Positions 36,126 to 42,455 of a stretch of DNA of 64,000 nucleotides are shown one piece after another. Source of the DNA: Arion vulgaris (Eukaryota; Mollusca; Gastropoda; Stylommatophora; Arionidae); the NCBI GenBank assembly GCA_020796225.1, contig CM036753.1, forward strand, positions 62,838,865-62,902,864, read 5' to 3'. Position 1 is the stretch's first letter. Each line of letters starts with the position of its first letter. The notes below the pieces were generated by a model that did no database searches, was not told the origin of the DNA, and worked only from the letters and a program-made list of their open reading frames with translations. The translations under genes were made by a program, and so were the position numbers.

Positions 36126-36413
36126 TATATATACGCTGCATAGTGGTTTTTTAATGAAAGAATAGAAATATAAAGAACGATGGCAGATTCACTACTGTTC
36201 TTAAAATACATGAACTCAGATACAGTTTTACAAATAAAATTTGTGTTTATTTTCACAGCTGATATGAAAAAAGTGGATCACTCAGATGAACATTTTCAAC
36301 CACCTCATTCTGGAACTGATCGGACAACTTTATTCTTCAATTCCAAGCACAGCGAGAACATTCATTTGATCAGTATTTTGTTTACAATATGTACATTATT
36401 TTGTGCTAGTTAA
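15382..36413 (+). CDS. Ig-superfamily cell-surface gene with GPI-type tail (gene level, 5' incomplete)
   Basis: Six exons (15382-15595, 18008-18031, 21014-21121, 23000-23191, 33498-33518, 36259-36413) join with GT-AG borders. All five internal junctions are in phase 1. The joined 714 nt encode 237 residues and a TAA stop. They give the second half of Ig domain 1 (Trp in VTWRK, DAGDYEC before the distal Cys), a linker, a complete Ig domain 2 ([22 protein letters not shown]) and a tail ending in the hydrophobic [14 protein letters not shown], as in GPI-anchored adhesion proteins of the lachesin/IgLON/DIP kind. The likely role is homophilic or heterophilic surface recognition (family-based). The signal peptide and first half of Ig1 must lie upstream and were not found. 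Introns are filled with transposons and minisatellites. Confidence 0.85.
15660..17170. repeat. 1.5-kb TCTA/TCTT-rich simple repeat tract in the first intron
   Basis: Interspersed CTAT and TTCTCAT steps (about 13-bp units CTATCTTTCTCAT plus pure tetranucleotides). The plus strand is almost entirely pyrimidines plus A. The Ser/Leu/Phe-rich ORFs of 103-372 residues are read-through. The tract is interrupted near 16350-16450 by some unique sequence. Confidence 0.95.
17171..18007. other. Intron sequence without recognised feature
   Basis: Unique-looking intron with short TGTC-rich runs near 17270-17360. It ends at the acceptor TAAATTTCAG of the microexon. No other exon-like segment was seen. Confidence 0.4.
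18008..18031 (+). CDS. Ig gene microexon 1 (24 nt): linker between Ig1 and Ig2
   Basis: The acceptor ATTTCAG is followed by 24 nt and a near-consensus donor GTAAGTAG. With the one-base carry-over from the previous exon it reads AKPIALLP and leaves one base over, so it is a symmetric phase-1 exon. Lys-Pro plus hydrophobics is typical of the short linker between Ig domains. Skipping it would keep the frame. Confidence 0.75.
18170..18346. mobile_element. 177-bp MITE with perfect 13-bp inverted termini
   Basis: The element begins AGTGCCGGATTAG and ends CTAATCCGGCACT, an exact inverted repeat. It contains two direct GCGGGGCC-TGTAGCA-like blocks and an AT-rich centre. The 8-bp flanks TGTCTACG and GGTCTATG agree at 6 of 8 positions, consistent with an old hAT-type target duplication. 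No coding capacity. Confidence 0.75.
18700..18835 (-). mobile_element. SINE family F, antisense
   Basis: GTACAATGATGATGGTC with a CAATCAATCAATCAAC end, as in the 13.85-kb copy. Confidence 0.6.
18930..19060. repeat. Short tandem repeat (about 36 bp, 3 copies)
   Basis: GATGTTAATACGATGTGTAC plus CTATGTA is repeated with substitutions just before the 5' break point of the downstream I-type LINE. Confidence 0.6.
19066..20135 (+). mobile_element. I-type LINE-B fragment with RNase H domain, 5'-truncated
   Basis: The sequence is collinear with the fuller copy at 54.6-56.2 kb from its position ~55180 onward. RNase H motifs [20 protein letters not shown] and [12 protein letters not shown] are readable across several frames, followed by [11 protein letters not shown]. 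In the second motif the expected catalytic Glu (TMEV in the other copy) is Lys. A (GA)n run of about 34 bp at 19314-19348 replaces a coding AGAGGGA. Inactive. It lies in the intron between the microexon and exon 3 of the Ig gene. Confidence 0.85.
20190..20690 (+). mobile_element. LINE-A fragment, decayed
   Basis: Reads MRINIDKTE, then [19 protein letters not shown] and [18 protein letters not shown] in shifted frames. This is homologous to 4930-5400 of the better LINE-A copy. Confidence 0.8.
20729..20790. repeat. (GA)n microsatellite at a LINE tail
   Basis: GA/GAAA-rich run directly following the LINE-A remnant, consistent with expansion from its purine 3' tail. Confidence 0.8.
21014..21121 (+). 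CDS. Ig gene exon: first half of Ig domain 2
   Basis: The acceptor TTCTCATCAG is followed by 108 nt and the donor G|GTATGTTC. It is phase 1 in and phase 1 out. It encodes [20 protein letters not shown] and [15 protein letters not shown], giving the B-strand cysteine and the core tryptophan of an Ig domain, preceded by the usual G-x-x-L-x-L-x-C pattern. It joins exactly onto the exon at 23000 to restore WIKDGEPL. Confidence 0.9.
21190..21427 (-). mobile_element. SINE family E, antisense
   Basis: A CTT-rich run, GCGTTCGTTCTTTAGACC, AACGTGTATACGTTGCACAT, CGTCTCTTACGACATGC and ATTCTTTACACCCCAAATTT appear in order. Plus-strand copies are at 41.15, 47.6 and 56.3 kb. Confidence 0.85.
21430..21922 (-). 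mobile_element. SINE family C, antisense, split by a SINE-B insertion
   Basis: The family C 3' part (GACTTTATTGCACCGGG) is at 21430-21489. The rest, including the tRNA-like head (rc of AACCACTTCGCCATAGAG), is at 21737-21922. A family B SINE occupies the gap. Confidence 0.75.
21498..21728 (+). mobile_element. SINE family B inserted in SINE family C
   Basis: A degenerate family B copy (ACTGAACGTAATAATGACTA, CCTGTAAAGGATATAC). It is flanked by TTCCTCAT at 21490-21497 and at 21729-21736, an 8-bp target duplication. Confidence 0.7.
22040..22280 (+). mobile_element. SINE family A, partial, with internal 65-bp duplication
   Basis: TCTAAATTACAAGTAACTC to ATTCAAGCTGAAATCAGTC match family A. The segment GAGATAAGTAAAGCAAGC to CACCATGATT is present twice in tandem. 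Confidence 0.65.
22491..22765. repeat. 59-bp tandem repeat, about 4.6 copies
   Basis: The unit joins AAAGTAGATCTTATATTACG, TAGATCTTTCATGTAAAATA and TCTTAAATATATCTTTCGT. Unit starts are 59 bp apart at 22491, 22550, 22609, 22668 and 22727. Copies are nearly identical, so the expansion is recent. Confidence 0.95.
22824..22993. repeat. 57-bp tandem repeat, three copies, abutting an Ig exon
   Basis: The unit contains ATGTTTTACATGTTTGACAC and AAGCTTGCACTTCCCACTC. Copies start at 22824, 22881 and 22938. The last copy merges into the sequence leading to the acceptor of the exon at 23000, so the branch-point region of that intron is inside or next to the array. Confidence 0.95.
23000..23191 (+). CDS. 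Ig gene exon: second half of Ig domain 2
   Basis: The acceptor TATTTATAG is followed by 192 nt and the donor G|GTCAGT. It is phase 1 in and phase 1 out. It encodes [15 protein letters not shown], a serine/glycine-rich turn, [19 protein letters not shown] with the D-x-G-x-Y-x-C motif and distal cysteine, and the G-strand [10 protein letters not shown] that closes the Ig fold. The ATG-initiated open frames upstream are read-through of the 57-bp repeat. Confidence 0.9.
23225..23488 (+). mobile_element. SINE family D
   Basis: AATAGTACCACTGTGACC, CATGTCGTAAGAGGCGACTG, AAATAAAAAGCATAGC and GTTGTCGATATTGAGCGTAC followed by an A/G-rich tail. Confidence 0.85.
23500..23775 (-). mobile_element. LINE-A fragment, antisense
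   Basis: The minus strand reads [20 protein letters not shown] and [19 protein letters not shown], homologous to the C-terminal part of the LINE-A ORF at 5.25-5.41 kb. Confidence 0.8.
23892..27191 (+). mobile_element. Decayed hAT (Buster/ZBED-type) DNA transposon, 3.3 kb, with intact 8-bp target duplication
   Basis: The right end GGTTGGGAAACACTG is an inverted match to the left end CCCTGTTTCCAAC. Both sides are flanked by GTCTACTG (23884-23891 and 27192-27199), the 8-bp duplication expected of hAT. The plus strand holds transposase fragments: the second half of a BED finger ([20 protein letters not shown], ~25104-25170), a region like that of ZBED5/FAM200 proteins ([27 protein letters not shown]), DESTLRDS, a catalytic-core block ([29 protein letters not shown]) and the C-terminal hATC dimerisation region ([20 protein letters not shown] then QLQRSH). 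Many stops and shifts break the frame, so it is inactive. Confidence 0.88.
25567..25730 (-). mobile_element. 5'-truncated LINE-D 3' end inserted in the hAT element
   Basis: This 164-bp segment starts with a CT run (a GA tail on the minus strand) and is the reverse complement of the LINE end also seen at 46.9-47.07 kb (minus-strand reading: LNAKGVTG followed by a stop and then GAGAGA). It is bounded by TATTGATAACTT at 25555-25566 and 25731-25742, a perfect 12-bp target-site duplication. It interrupts the hAT transposase remnant. Confidence 0.9.
27208..27642 (+). other. 144-codon open frame of unknown nature
   Basis: An uninterrupted ATG-to-stop frame just right of the hAT insertion. It has no recognisable domain, no signal peptide and no splice context, and the second half is Gly/Arg-rich. 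It lies inside an intron of the Ig gene on the same strand. It may be a chance frame in GC-richer repeat DNA. Confidence 0.25.
27650..28250 (+). mobile_element. LINE-D 3' end carrying an internal tandem amplification
   Basis: The plus strand reads [15 protein letters not shown] before the array at 27773-28045, and [20 protein letters not shown] after it, then a GA-rich tail (28209-28252). It is collinear with the unamplified antisense relative at 59.41-59.65 kb. Confidence 0.85.
27773..28045. repeat. 34-bp tandem repeat, eight copies, inside a LINE end
   Basis: The unit is GAAGGGATCTTTCCTGGAAC followed by CCATATGGTAACAA. Starts are 34 bp apart from 27781 to 28019. The single-copy counterpart is at about 59590-59615 (minus), so the array grew inside the LINE ORF end. 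The 87-169-residue minus ORFs (repeated GSRKDPFLL) are read-through. Confidence 0.95.
28253..28812. other. Intron sequence without recognised exon
   Basis: The right half (28560-28810) is pyrimidine-rich and resembles an antisense LINE-D end (CAGGTCTTCCACAAACTTTTT; TGTCCTATACATCGCCATCG). The left half is unassigned. Confidence 0.4.
28815..30500. repeat. 26-bp minisatellite, about 65 copies
   Basis: The unit is TTCTTTCTCCACTGGTATCT plus GCTTAG. There are recurrent TATCTGC/TAACTGC and AGTTC/AGCTC variants and a few 24-bp units (GCTAG). It lies in the large intron of the Ig gene between exon 4 and the second microexon. Confidence 0.97.
30605..30845. repeat. 12-bp perfect tandem repeat, about 20 copies
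   Basis: The unit ACATAAATCAAG is repeated without substitution. Because 12 is a multiple of three and several frames lack a stop, it gives long false ORFs (repeats of DINQ, HKSR and LCLD). Confidence 0.97.
31020..31100 (+). mobile_element. SINE family F
   Basis: GATTGATTGATAGGACCATC then ATTGCACTTCGGTGAG, as in the copy at 3.09 kb. Confidence 0.65.
31100..31448. other. Unassigned intron stretch
   Basis: AT-rich, with one hydrophobic open frame at 31186-31449 that has no domain and no splice support. Confidence 0.35.
31449..31710 (+). mobile_element. SINE family C, full length
   Basis: The tRNA-like head has A-box-like TTGCTAAGTGGTTAAG and B-box-like TTGGTTCGAATCC. The body contains CAGATCTACGGAGTTCGTCC. 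The 3' end is CCATATGGGGTAAAACCC then AATGAAGTCAAT. This is the cleanest family C copy in the window. Confidence 0.85.
31925..32625. repeat. CCAT/ATCC and TGTC simple repeats
   Basis: (CCAT)n-type repeats at about 31925-32185 change into TCTG/TGTC-type repeats to about 32625. The Ser/Cys/Leu-rich ORFs here are read-through. Confidence 0.95.
32635..32930 (+). mobile_element. LINE-G fragment (C-terminal ORF2 region)
   Basis: Reads [19 protein letters not shown] then [18 protein letters not shown], the post-RT region shared by many LINE ORF2 proteins, followed after a stop by [19 protein letters not shown]. The same family occurs antisense at 53.9-54.24 and 62.48-63.4 kb. Confidence 0.8.
33105..33337. 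repeat. 38-bp tandem repeat, six copies
   Basis: The unit is CATAAATGCAAACTTTCTCT then TATAACCTCACATCACAT. Starts are 38 bp apart from 33105 to 33295. It lies about 160 bp before the second microexon. Confidence 0.95.
33498..33518 (+). CDS. Ig gene microexon 2 (21 nt): stalk after Ig2
   Basis: A strong polypyrimidine tract and acceptor (CTTTTTTTTCAG), 21 nt, and the donor GTAAGAAC. With carry-over bases it reads GTHNYKR and leaves one base over, so it is phase-1 symmetric. It places a short polar, basic stalk between Ig2 and the tail exon. The identification rests on splice signals and phase only, so it is less certain than the Ig exons. Confidence 0.65.
33555..33830 (-). mobile_element. SINE family D, antisense
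   Basis: CTTCTTCTTCATCGAACG, GCGATTGTACACTGTGCCAG, CTTTTTATTTACTAGGGTAG and CGCCTCTTACGACATGCC in order. Confidence 0.85.
33946..34195 (-). mobile_element. SINE family B, antisense
   Basis: CCTTTACAGGACTTAGCATT, then TTGAACCAGGTACGC and the head AGCTCACTATCGCTTAAGC on the reverse strand. Confidence 0.8.
34196..34800. other. Intron stretch with a low-copy repeat
   Basis: GTTTGGGAATACAGTGTTAG and ATGATCAACATCACG near 34630-34700 resemble 12150-12230. This is an unnamed repeat. No exon was seen. Confidence 0.35.
34800..35050 (-). mobile_element. LINE 3' end, antisense
   Basis: The minus strand reads [18 protein letters not shown] / [20 protein letters not shown] across two frames, then [10 protein letters not shown], a typical LINE ORF2 C-terminus. 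Confidence 0.6.
35310..36035 (+). mobile_element. LINE-E 3' part with zinc-finger-like end and internal triplication
   Basis: [20 protein letters not shown], then [19 protein letters not shown], then (after frame breaks) [14 protein letters not shown] with a downstream His pair is the C-terminal layout of a LINE family ending in a C2H2-like finger. A ~59-bp piece (ACTACACACAACTACAAAAC through GCAAGAAAACTAAAC) is tandemly triplicated at about 35320-35510. A second copy of the end is at 56.45-56.75 kb. Confidence 0.8.
36071..36134. repeat. (TA)n microsatellite
   Basis: About 60 bp of TA with one phase break, about 120 bp before the last Ig exon. Confidence 0.95.
36259..36413 (+). CDS. Ig gene terminal exon: GPI-anchor-type tail and stop
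   Basis: The acceptor TATTTTCACAG is followed by 155 nt ending in TAA. With the carried base it reads [19 protein letters not shown], a polar segment with small residues (NSKHSEN) suited to an omega site, and the hydrophobic C-terminus [17 protein letters not shown] with nothing cytoplasmic after it. This is the arrangement of a GPI attachment signal. No canonical AATAAA was found close downstream, only variants such as GATAAA. Confidence 0.8.
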
Positions 36414-36955
36414 TTCCTATACAATTTGATAAATATTGTATTTTTCTGCTCTGAGTTGACTGCAAGACTATTTTTGTGCCAATTATTTCGTAAGATAAAA
36501 TTTTATAGTATTACGATACACGCTGGTTCGCTCAATGAGGTTATGAATTAGATATATTTTAAATTTCAAATTTTTTAATATCATTGTTTTTATACAAATA
36601 CAAAATTTCTTTTGTGTGTTAAATGGCATAATAAGTATTTAATGTTGGCTGCATATATTTTAAAATCTGGCACTGGTTTGACGTTGGCAGCTTGTTGACG
36701 ACAACCAAAGTGAAGACTAGAACACCCTCATGGTGATGTAGAATACAAGGGGAAACAACCACATTATTATTCCAAGAAAAGTCATGGGTAAGGATGCGAG
36801 TCACGGACCACCCAGATGTTTTTTTTTTACAGAAGAGCTTAGAATCATATAGACTGCTAAATGAATAATGTTGATGTGATTAAAGAGATCAAGGCCAGAT
36901 AAAACTCATTCTCAATATAAGTAAGAGGCAGACATAATTTGTTGAGTATATAATG
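36414..36955. other. Probable 3' UTR and intergenic sequence
   Basis: AT-rich sequence after the stop of the Ig gene. No repeat family was recognised. The cleavage site cannot be placed. Confidence 0.4.
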
Positions 36956-36959
36956 AGAT

Positions 36960-37400
36960 GTCTGTGAAAAATAATGGATATAAAATGGAACAAATTTTAG
37001 AAGTGATGAAATCAGAGACATGTCTGGTCAACCATTAGTGACAACTGTTGTAAGAAAGAGAAGATGGAGATATGTTGGACACACCTTGAGTAGAAATGAT
37101 AAACGACTATCAAAGCAGGCATTGAAGTGGGATGCAAAGGACTCAAGAAAGAGAGGACGACCTAAGAAGAACCTGAAACGAACTTTAGAAAACCTTGTGA
37201 CAACCGATAAAATCAATGGGAGATGAGACATAGACAGAAAAAGAGAGAGAACATTCTAGACAGTGTGGCTTAATGGCACAAAAGATTGCCAAAATCAGAA
37301 CTGGTAGTCAGTACCAAGACCAGGCGCTTATGGAGACACATTATCGCCTACGCCAGCCGGAATGGAACATGATGATGAGGATGGGTACCAGATACATATA
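36960..37400 (+). mobile_element. LINE-C and LINE-F fragments
   Basis: SGQPLVTTVVRKRRWRYVGH then NDKRLSKQALKWDAKDSRKR matches the better copy at 43.47-43.64 kb (LINE-C). It is followed from about 37197 by LINE-F-like VTTDKINGR and HYRLRQPEWN. Confidence 0.75.
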
Positions 37401-37560
37401 TAACCTATACACTGATTGTTTGTAAGGACAAAGGTAATGTTCTGGACAGTCTAACTTCCTGGCATGGAAATATGTAAACATCTCTCTCTCTCGCGATCAC
37501 CTAAAGACTGATGTACCAGATCTCTCCATAAATTCATTCATGTGGAAATCTCATTCATGC
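37400..37560 (+). mobile_element. LINE-F scrap
   Basis: AGGACAAAGGTAATGTTCTG, GACAGTCTAACTTCCTGGCA and a CT run show the LINE-F 'DSLTSWHE'-type coding in a broken frame. Confidence 0.35.
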
Positions 37561-37569
37561 ATCCTTAGC

Positions 37570-37950
37570 ATGGGTGGGTTTCGTCACATCTTCAGCACCA
37601 TTTGGAGCTCTGGTGCTTATCCTTCGGCGATGTGTCCGGATTCAGCCAGCGTTTACTGGTTCGCTCTCCGTTAGCCTTTGGCTGTCCCCAGCCGTCCTAC
37701 AAGACAGCAGGTTGACTACTACACATTTAGGACACGTGAATCCGATTTCAGCCAAACCTCATTAGTCGCCTCTTACGACATGCGTGGCAGGTAACAGTGG
37801 TTCTATTCTTTGACCCCAAATTTGACGTAACCACTCGAGCGGTGTCAACATCTAACCGGACTAGAAGACAATATTCGTGACAGATATTGGCGGAGATCCA
37901 TGATCGCCTATGCCGGTCTGACACATAATAATGATGATATATAATGATAT
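37570..37950 (-). mobile_element. SINE family E (antisense) and a LINE-F end
   Basis: CATTTAGGACACGTGAATCC, CGCCTCTTACGACATGCG and ATTCTTTGACCCCAAATTT mark family E on the minus strand. From about 37850 plus-strand CATGATCGCCTATGCC is the LINE-F 3' end. Confidence 0.6.
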
Positions 37951-38039
37951 CATCATCATGTGCTATGACGGTTGGCGTAGGCCATCATTGAACTTCACAA
38001 GCACTAATCTTAGACATCTAGATTACTGACTTCTTGTTT

Positions 38040-38215
38040 ACTCTAATCCTGTTTAGCCCACAGGGTCAGGATAAGAAGAGAGATTATAGAACGGGTTTTG
38101 TGAATACACTTCATAAATAGTGTTCATCACTGCTTCTGTTATTTACATGGTCCACCGTTTGTGTGGGAGACCTTTTCTTTACTGACTATCAGTTCCAATG
38201 TTGCCATGTTTTTCA
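38040..38215 (-). mobile_element. LINE-A 3' end, antisense
   Basis: GGTCAGGATAAGAAGAGAG, ATAGAACGGGTTTTGTG and CTTCATAAATAGTG correspond to the reverse complement of the LINE-A 3' region at 5.5-5.6 kb. The same segment recurs at 59.0 kb. Confidence 0.6.
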
Positions 38216-38284
38216 TACAATAACTTTAGATCTCCAGAATTTTAAAATTTATCAATGGCATAAAAAAAATTGTAAAAATAATAT

Positions 38285-38995
38285 GTATGTGTGTGGATAT
38301 GTGTGTGTACGTGTGTGTCTGTAGGTATGTGTATGTGGGTATGTGTGTCTGTGTATGTGTCTGTGTGAGAACCCATGCATGTGTGTGTGTATATATCATC
38401 ATCATCAGGTACCGGCAGGGGTAGGTGATCATGGCTCTCCACAAATATATGTCCCTGGTGTTTGCTATCATCTCAGATGTTGACGCTCTTTCGTGCCATG
38501 AAGTCAGACTGTCCAAAATGTTCTCCCTCCGTCTTCCTCTGTCTCATCTACCCTCGATTTTATCGGTTGTCCCAATGTGTTCTAAGCCTCCCTTTCTCAT
38601 TACACATCCGAAAATGATGATTGCCTCTTTATTTTGATAATAAGCTTTCTCTGTGTCTTGGTCTCATTCAACACCTCAACATTCGTCATTTTAGCAGTCT
38701 ATGGAATTCTCATCATTCTTCTGTAAAACTACATCTCTGTGGACTCCATATATTTTTATATCTGTTTGTTTACTGTCCATGACTCGCATCTGTATGTCAG
38801 TATTTCTTCTATGTAGCACTGAATAACTCTCGTTCTGACCTCAATTGACAGTGACTTGTTGCATATGATGCTTCTCATTTTCTGGAGCGCTGTTTTGGTC
38901 TGCCCTATTCAGCTCTTTATTTCTGATCTACATCTGCCACCTGAAGTTATCAGGAATCTGAGGTATTTAAGTTGATGTACTTGTCTCAGTGTTAT
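38285..38995 (-). mobile_element. LINE-F copy, antisense, with GT-rich microsatellite
   Basis: On the minus strand: CVMRKGGLEHIGTTDKIEGR, MDSLTSWHERASTSEMIANT and the end AMITYPCR, followed by an ATG-type tail and a (GT)-rich run at 38285-38395. The upstream part (38650-38990) is decayed RT C-terminal sequence. Confidence 0.75.
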
Positions 38996-39098
38996 CATTA
39001 TCATCATCATCAGATAGATTGCCCCTTGCTCCCATGACAGCAGTCCTGAAAAACTCTGTTCTGTGCATATTGACCGGCGACCGGCAAGTTGACCGATT

Positions 39099-39104
<6 letters not shown>

Positions 39105-39172
<68 letters not shown>
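39105..39172. repeat. (TA)n microsatellite
   Basis: About 65 bp of TA repeats with one G interruption. The Ile/Tyr ORFs are read-through. Confidence 0.95.
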
Positions 39173-39173
<1 letters not shown>

Positions 39174-39239
39174 CTGTGTAGACCACATCACCCATCGTGT
39201 GTCGTTGGTCAAAGAATGAGTGTGCTGACGCATATTTAT

Positions 39240-39835
39240 ATCAAAATCTTTGTAACCTAATATAACATTAAAATTTCTCTGTCAGATATTTAAGATAAGT
39301 ATGATAAAGTTAAATCCGTCTCATTGCAACATCAATAGTAAGAACAATATCGATACAATGACAAAGTGGCAGGAGAGAAACACTATTCCAGCCAGCTACA
39401 AGTATGACTGATCTAGCATCATATTTCCTAATCCACCACATGGTATGAAAACATGTTTTCTCTTAAATGTATATACTCATATGTTTTGTGTATTTTTAGC
39501 ATGTCGACAAATGTAGTTACACTTCGTTTTACGACAGTGGTCCATAATCTAAACGGCCATATTATAGGAGTATGCTTATAAACAGGGACGGATTATCGTA
39601 AGGTATACTCGTTCGACTATCGCCTCGAACACAAGAGGGCCATGAGTTCAATCCCACACTCGACGTTCCACACGTGAGGAAAGGAATTTCCCCTCCTACT
39701 TCCTCATACTTGGGTCTAGAAATATGATGTGACTTCATATCCTAAGGTATGAAAAGACTACAGGAAATTTTATTTATTTATGCATGTGTACAAAATAAAC
39801 CAACTTCTATCACCTTGTGTTAGTTAATTTTTAAA
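39240..39835. other. Unassigned intergenic stretch
   Basis: No coding or repeat family was recognised with confidence. The piece ACTATCGCCTCGAACACAAG to GAGTTCAATCCCAC near 39618-39660 looks like a tRNA-derived head with a B-box-like GTTCAATCC. Confidence 0.35.
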
Positions 39836-39990
39836 CTCTCTCTCTCTGCCTTTTTAACCGGATTGGGAATATGCCCTCAACCAACTCATGCCAAGTCTTC
39901 CTTTCTTTAGCTATCTCATGCTCTTCTGTATATTGTTGATCTCTGTCTCCAAGTCTCGTCTCCATATGGACGGCGTGTACGGCCTGCGTT
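39835..39990 (-). mobile_element. LINE-D 3' end, antisense
   Basis: The minus strand reads KTWHELVEG, then a stop and GAGAGAG, after IAKERKTW. Same family end as at 8.75 and 59.4 kb. Confidence 0.7.
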
Positions 39991-40039
39991 GCGCTCGGAA
40001 AAATATCCACGCCCACTCTGGAACTGAACCTGGGTCACT

Positions 40040-40610
40040 AGCCTACATCAGGAAATATCTTATTTTTGCGGATGACCAACATTAACCGCCACCTCAGAAG
40101 AACAAATAAAAAGACCACATGAATAAATTATACCAAGAATGTAACAAACGTAATATGAAAATTAATATAAAGAACACAAACATTATGACAAATGATGAAG
40201 AAGAATAAACCAACAAAGATCCAAATTGGAGATCTAACCCCTCTCTCCAAAAGTGTATAACTTAAAGTACTTAGTAAGTACAATATCATCAACTGACAAA
40301 ACAAAAGTGGAAATCGAAAACAGATGTAACAAAACTGAGTTATTGTGCCGATGGCCAAATACTGAACAACAAATACGTGTCAATAGACATAAAAAGCCGC
40401 ACTGCGTAACACAATCTTTCTCCAAACCCTGTGCCACTAAAGTAATAGCACAAAATAGCACAACTTTGACAGCAAAATTATGTTGTATAGTGCCAGACAT
40501 AGACAATGACAGCAACAGACAATTTACAACAACAGAAATGAGATTCTTGGGGAGAATACTCAATCACGACCGACTCTATAATCGAAATATAGTCGGTCGT
40601 GACTGAATGT
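40040..40610 (+). mobile_element. LINE-A fragment, strongly decayed
   Basis: RKYLIFADDQH retains the RT catalytic box. NKRNMKININTN-like sequence, KVEIENRCNKTEL and TTTEMRFLGRILN follow in shifted frames. Confidence 0.7.
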
Positions 40611-40684
40611 GTCAAGAAGAGAGAAACTTAGAAATGATCCAAACAGGTCAATCAAGTCGTTGTAAAAGCAGCACCATATAATTC

Positions 40685-41045
40685 ATACAGAAACCTCTTC
40701 TTCTTCAGCGATCTCTGGTCATGCGCTTAATTTACTGTGGACCACAAACTGGACGGTCAGCTTCAGGTCTGTCAGATTTCCCCAAAGTTTAGTTTTCAGG
40801 TCGACTGAGTGTGGCCACATGTTGCTTCTCAGCTCACCCAGGAGAGGACAGTCTTGCAGGATATGCTCTGGTGTCTGTTCCGCCTGCTGACACTGGCAGA
40901 GAGCTGTTTGACTTATTCCTAGTCTTTATAAGTGTTTGTTGAGTCTGCAGTGTCCGGTGCGTGGTCAAAATATAATGACCTGGTCTGTTCTGCTTAGGTC
41001 TTTGAGGGAGTCTTTTCCATAATCATATCCAGTGTTTGCCTTCCA
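40685..41045 (-). mobile_element. I-type LINE-B 3' end with Cys/His motif, antisense
   Basis: On the minus strand, LNKHLYRLGI-like sequence is followed by ALCQCQQAEQTPEHILQDCP (a C-x-C...H-x4-C motif as found after RNase H in I-type LINEs), then SNMWPHSVDLKTKLWG and FVVHSKLSA, a stop, and a GAAGAAGAAG tail. Readings cross small frame breaks. The + strand 47.7-48.09 kb copy has the same layout. Confidence 0.75.
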
Positions 41046-41139
41046 GTGTACTGTACATTTTCTCTGTATGTGGGTTTTATACAGAAACAACATGTCAAAT
41101 TAGTCGGCCATATAACATTATTGATTTCAAATACCATAA

Positions 41140-41395
41140 CCGCTCGGGTCGTTACCGGGGCCCAAATTTGGGGTGTAAAGAATAGAACCACTGTTACCTG
41201 CCACGCATGTCGTAAGAGGCAAGTAAGGAGGTTTGGCTTAAATCAGATGCACATGTCCTAAACGTATAGAAGTCTATGCGTTTAGGGGCCTACAAATCAA
41301 TGTGCAACGTATACACGTTCTTGGCAAAGATCAAACATATCACAAAGAGTGATTAAAGTTGGTCGTAAAGAACGAACGCAAAGAAGAAGAAGAAA
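41140..41395 (+). mobile_element. SINE family E, full length
   Basis: GTTACCGGGGCCCAAATTTG, AATAGAACCACTGTTACC, CATGTCGTAAGAGGC, TATAGAAGTCTATGCGTTTA, CAACGTATACACGTTCTTGG, AAAGAACGAACGCAAAGAAG and a GAA tail. This is the reference copy for this family in the window. Confidence 0.85.
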
Positions 41396-41867
41396 TACCA
41401 TAACAGATAATAAATAATATAGGAAAAAATGACGAACTTGCAATCGCTGGTTTGATGAATAACAGTCTCTGAACACCTCTATATACGAAACATATAAGAA
41501 AGACGCCACCTGGGTCCCATACTTCATCACAACACCACAATGGTACAATAAGAACAAGATGAGATATCAAATGATGAGAATAAATATGTTATCTGATAAA
41601 CTACAAAATTCTGATATTAATTATTTGTGTACGAGACAATTAAACATTTTCTGTCAGACAAATTCTTTTTTTTGTTTCCATGTAAAACTAGTTGAAACCA
41701 GATAGCATTTCGAACCTGCTGGGACGGGGTAATCTCGCGCAAACAGGAAGGAACATGAAAATTCCAACTTTAACCCAAAGTACTTTATATTGTCTATTCA
41801 TTAGCCAATAAACTTTATGGTAGTCGCCACGGTAAACAAACCAAGTCGCGATTAGCTGCCTACAATA

Positions 41868-42355
41868 GCCAACGCAGAAGTCGAAGAGTTAATAAATGAC
41901 TGCATATCTGAGGAAGAGGCTTTTGTCTACACTAATGGTTCCGCGATTCTGAACATTCGTAGTGCATGGGCCTTTACGGCTAGAACTAAAGGAAAGGCCA
42001 CCAAAGAGGTAAGCGGTGCATATGTGACAAATACCAGCAGCATGAGTATGGAAGTCATGGTTGTGACAAAATTATTGTAGTGCCTAAATACGCAAATATT
42101 CACTCATTATTGCGCGCTCAGTGACTCTATGAACATGATACAGAAGATCAAGACCGGTTATGTACGAAGGCGATGGATGGAATTAATACAAAACGAGACA
42201 ATCCAGACACTCATCTTTATCTTTGTAGCCGATCATTCTAGGGTAAAGGTCAACGAGAGCGGATGCACCAGCCAGCAATGGTGCGATTGAAAATGGGCCT
42301 TCTATGGACAAAAATATCATCATCAATGTTCTAAAAGAAAACATGCGCTCTGAAG
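41868..42355 (+). mobile_element. Diverged RNase H domain of an I-type LINE
   Basis: Reads AEVEELINDCISEEEAFVYT then NGSAILNIRSAWAF, SSMSMEVMVVTK and LSDSMNMIQKI. This is a clear RNase H fold remnant of a different subfamily from the 55-kb copy. The first catalytic Asp (TDGS in the relative) is Asn (TNGS) here. It ends NVLKENMRSEDF and runs into a SINE-E fragment. Confidence 0.8.
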
Positions 42356-42455
42356 ATTTCAGCGAACTTATACACGTTCTTGACAAAGATCAAACCTATC
42401 ACAAAGATTGATTAAAATTGGTCGTAAAGAACGAACGCAAAGAAGAAGAAGACTG
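42355..42455 (+). mobile_element. SINE family E, 3' half
   Basis: CTTATACACGTTCTTGACAA to AAAGAACGAACGCAAAGAAG and a GAA tail. Confidence 0.8.
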
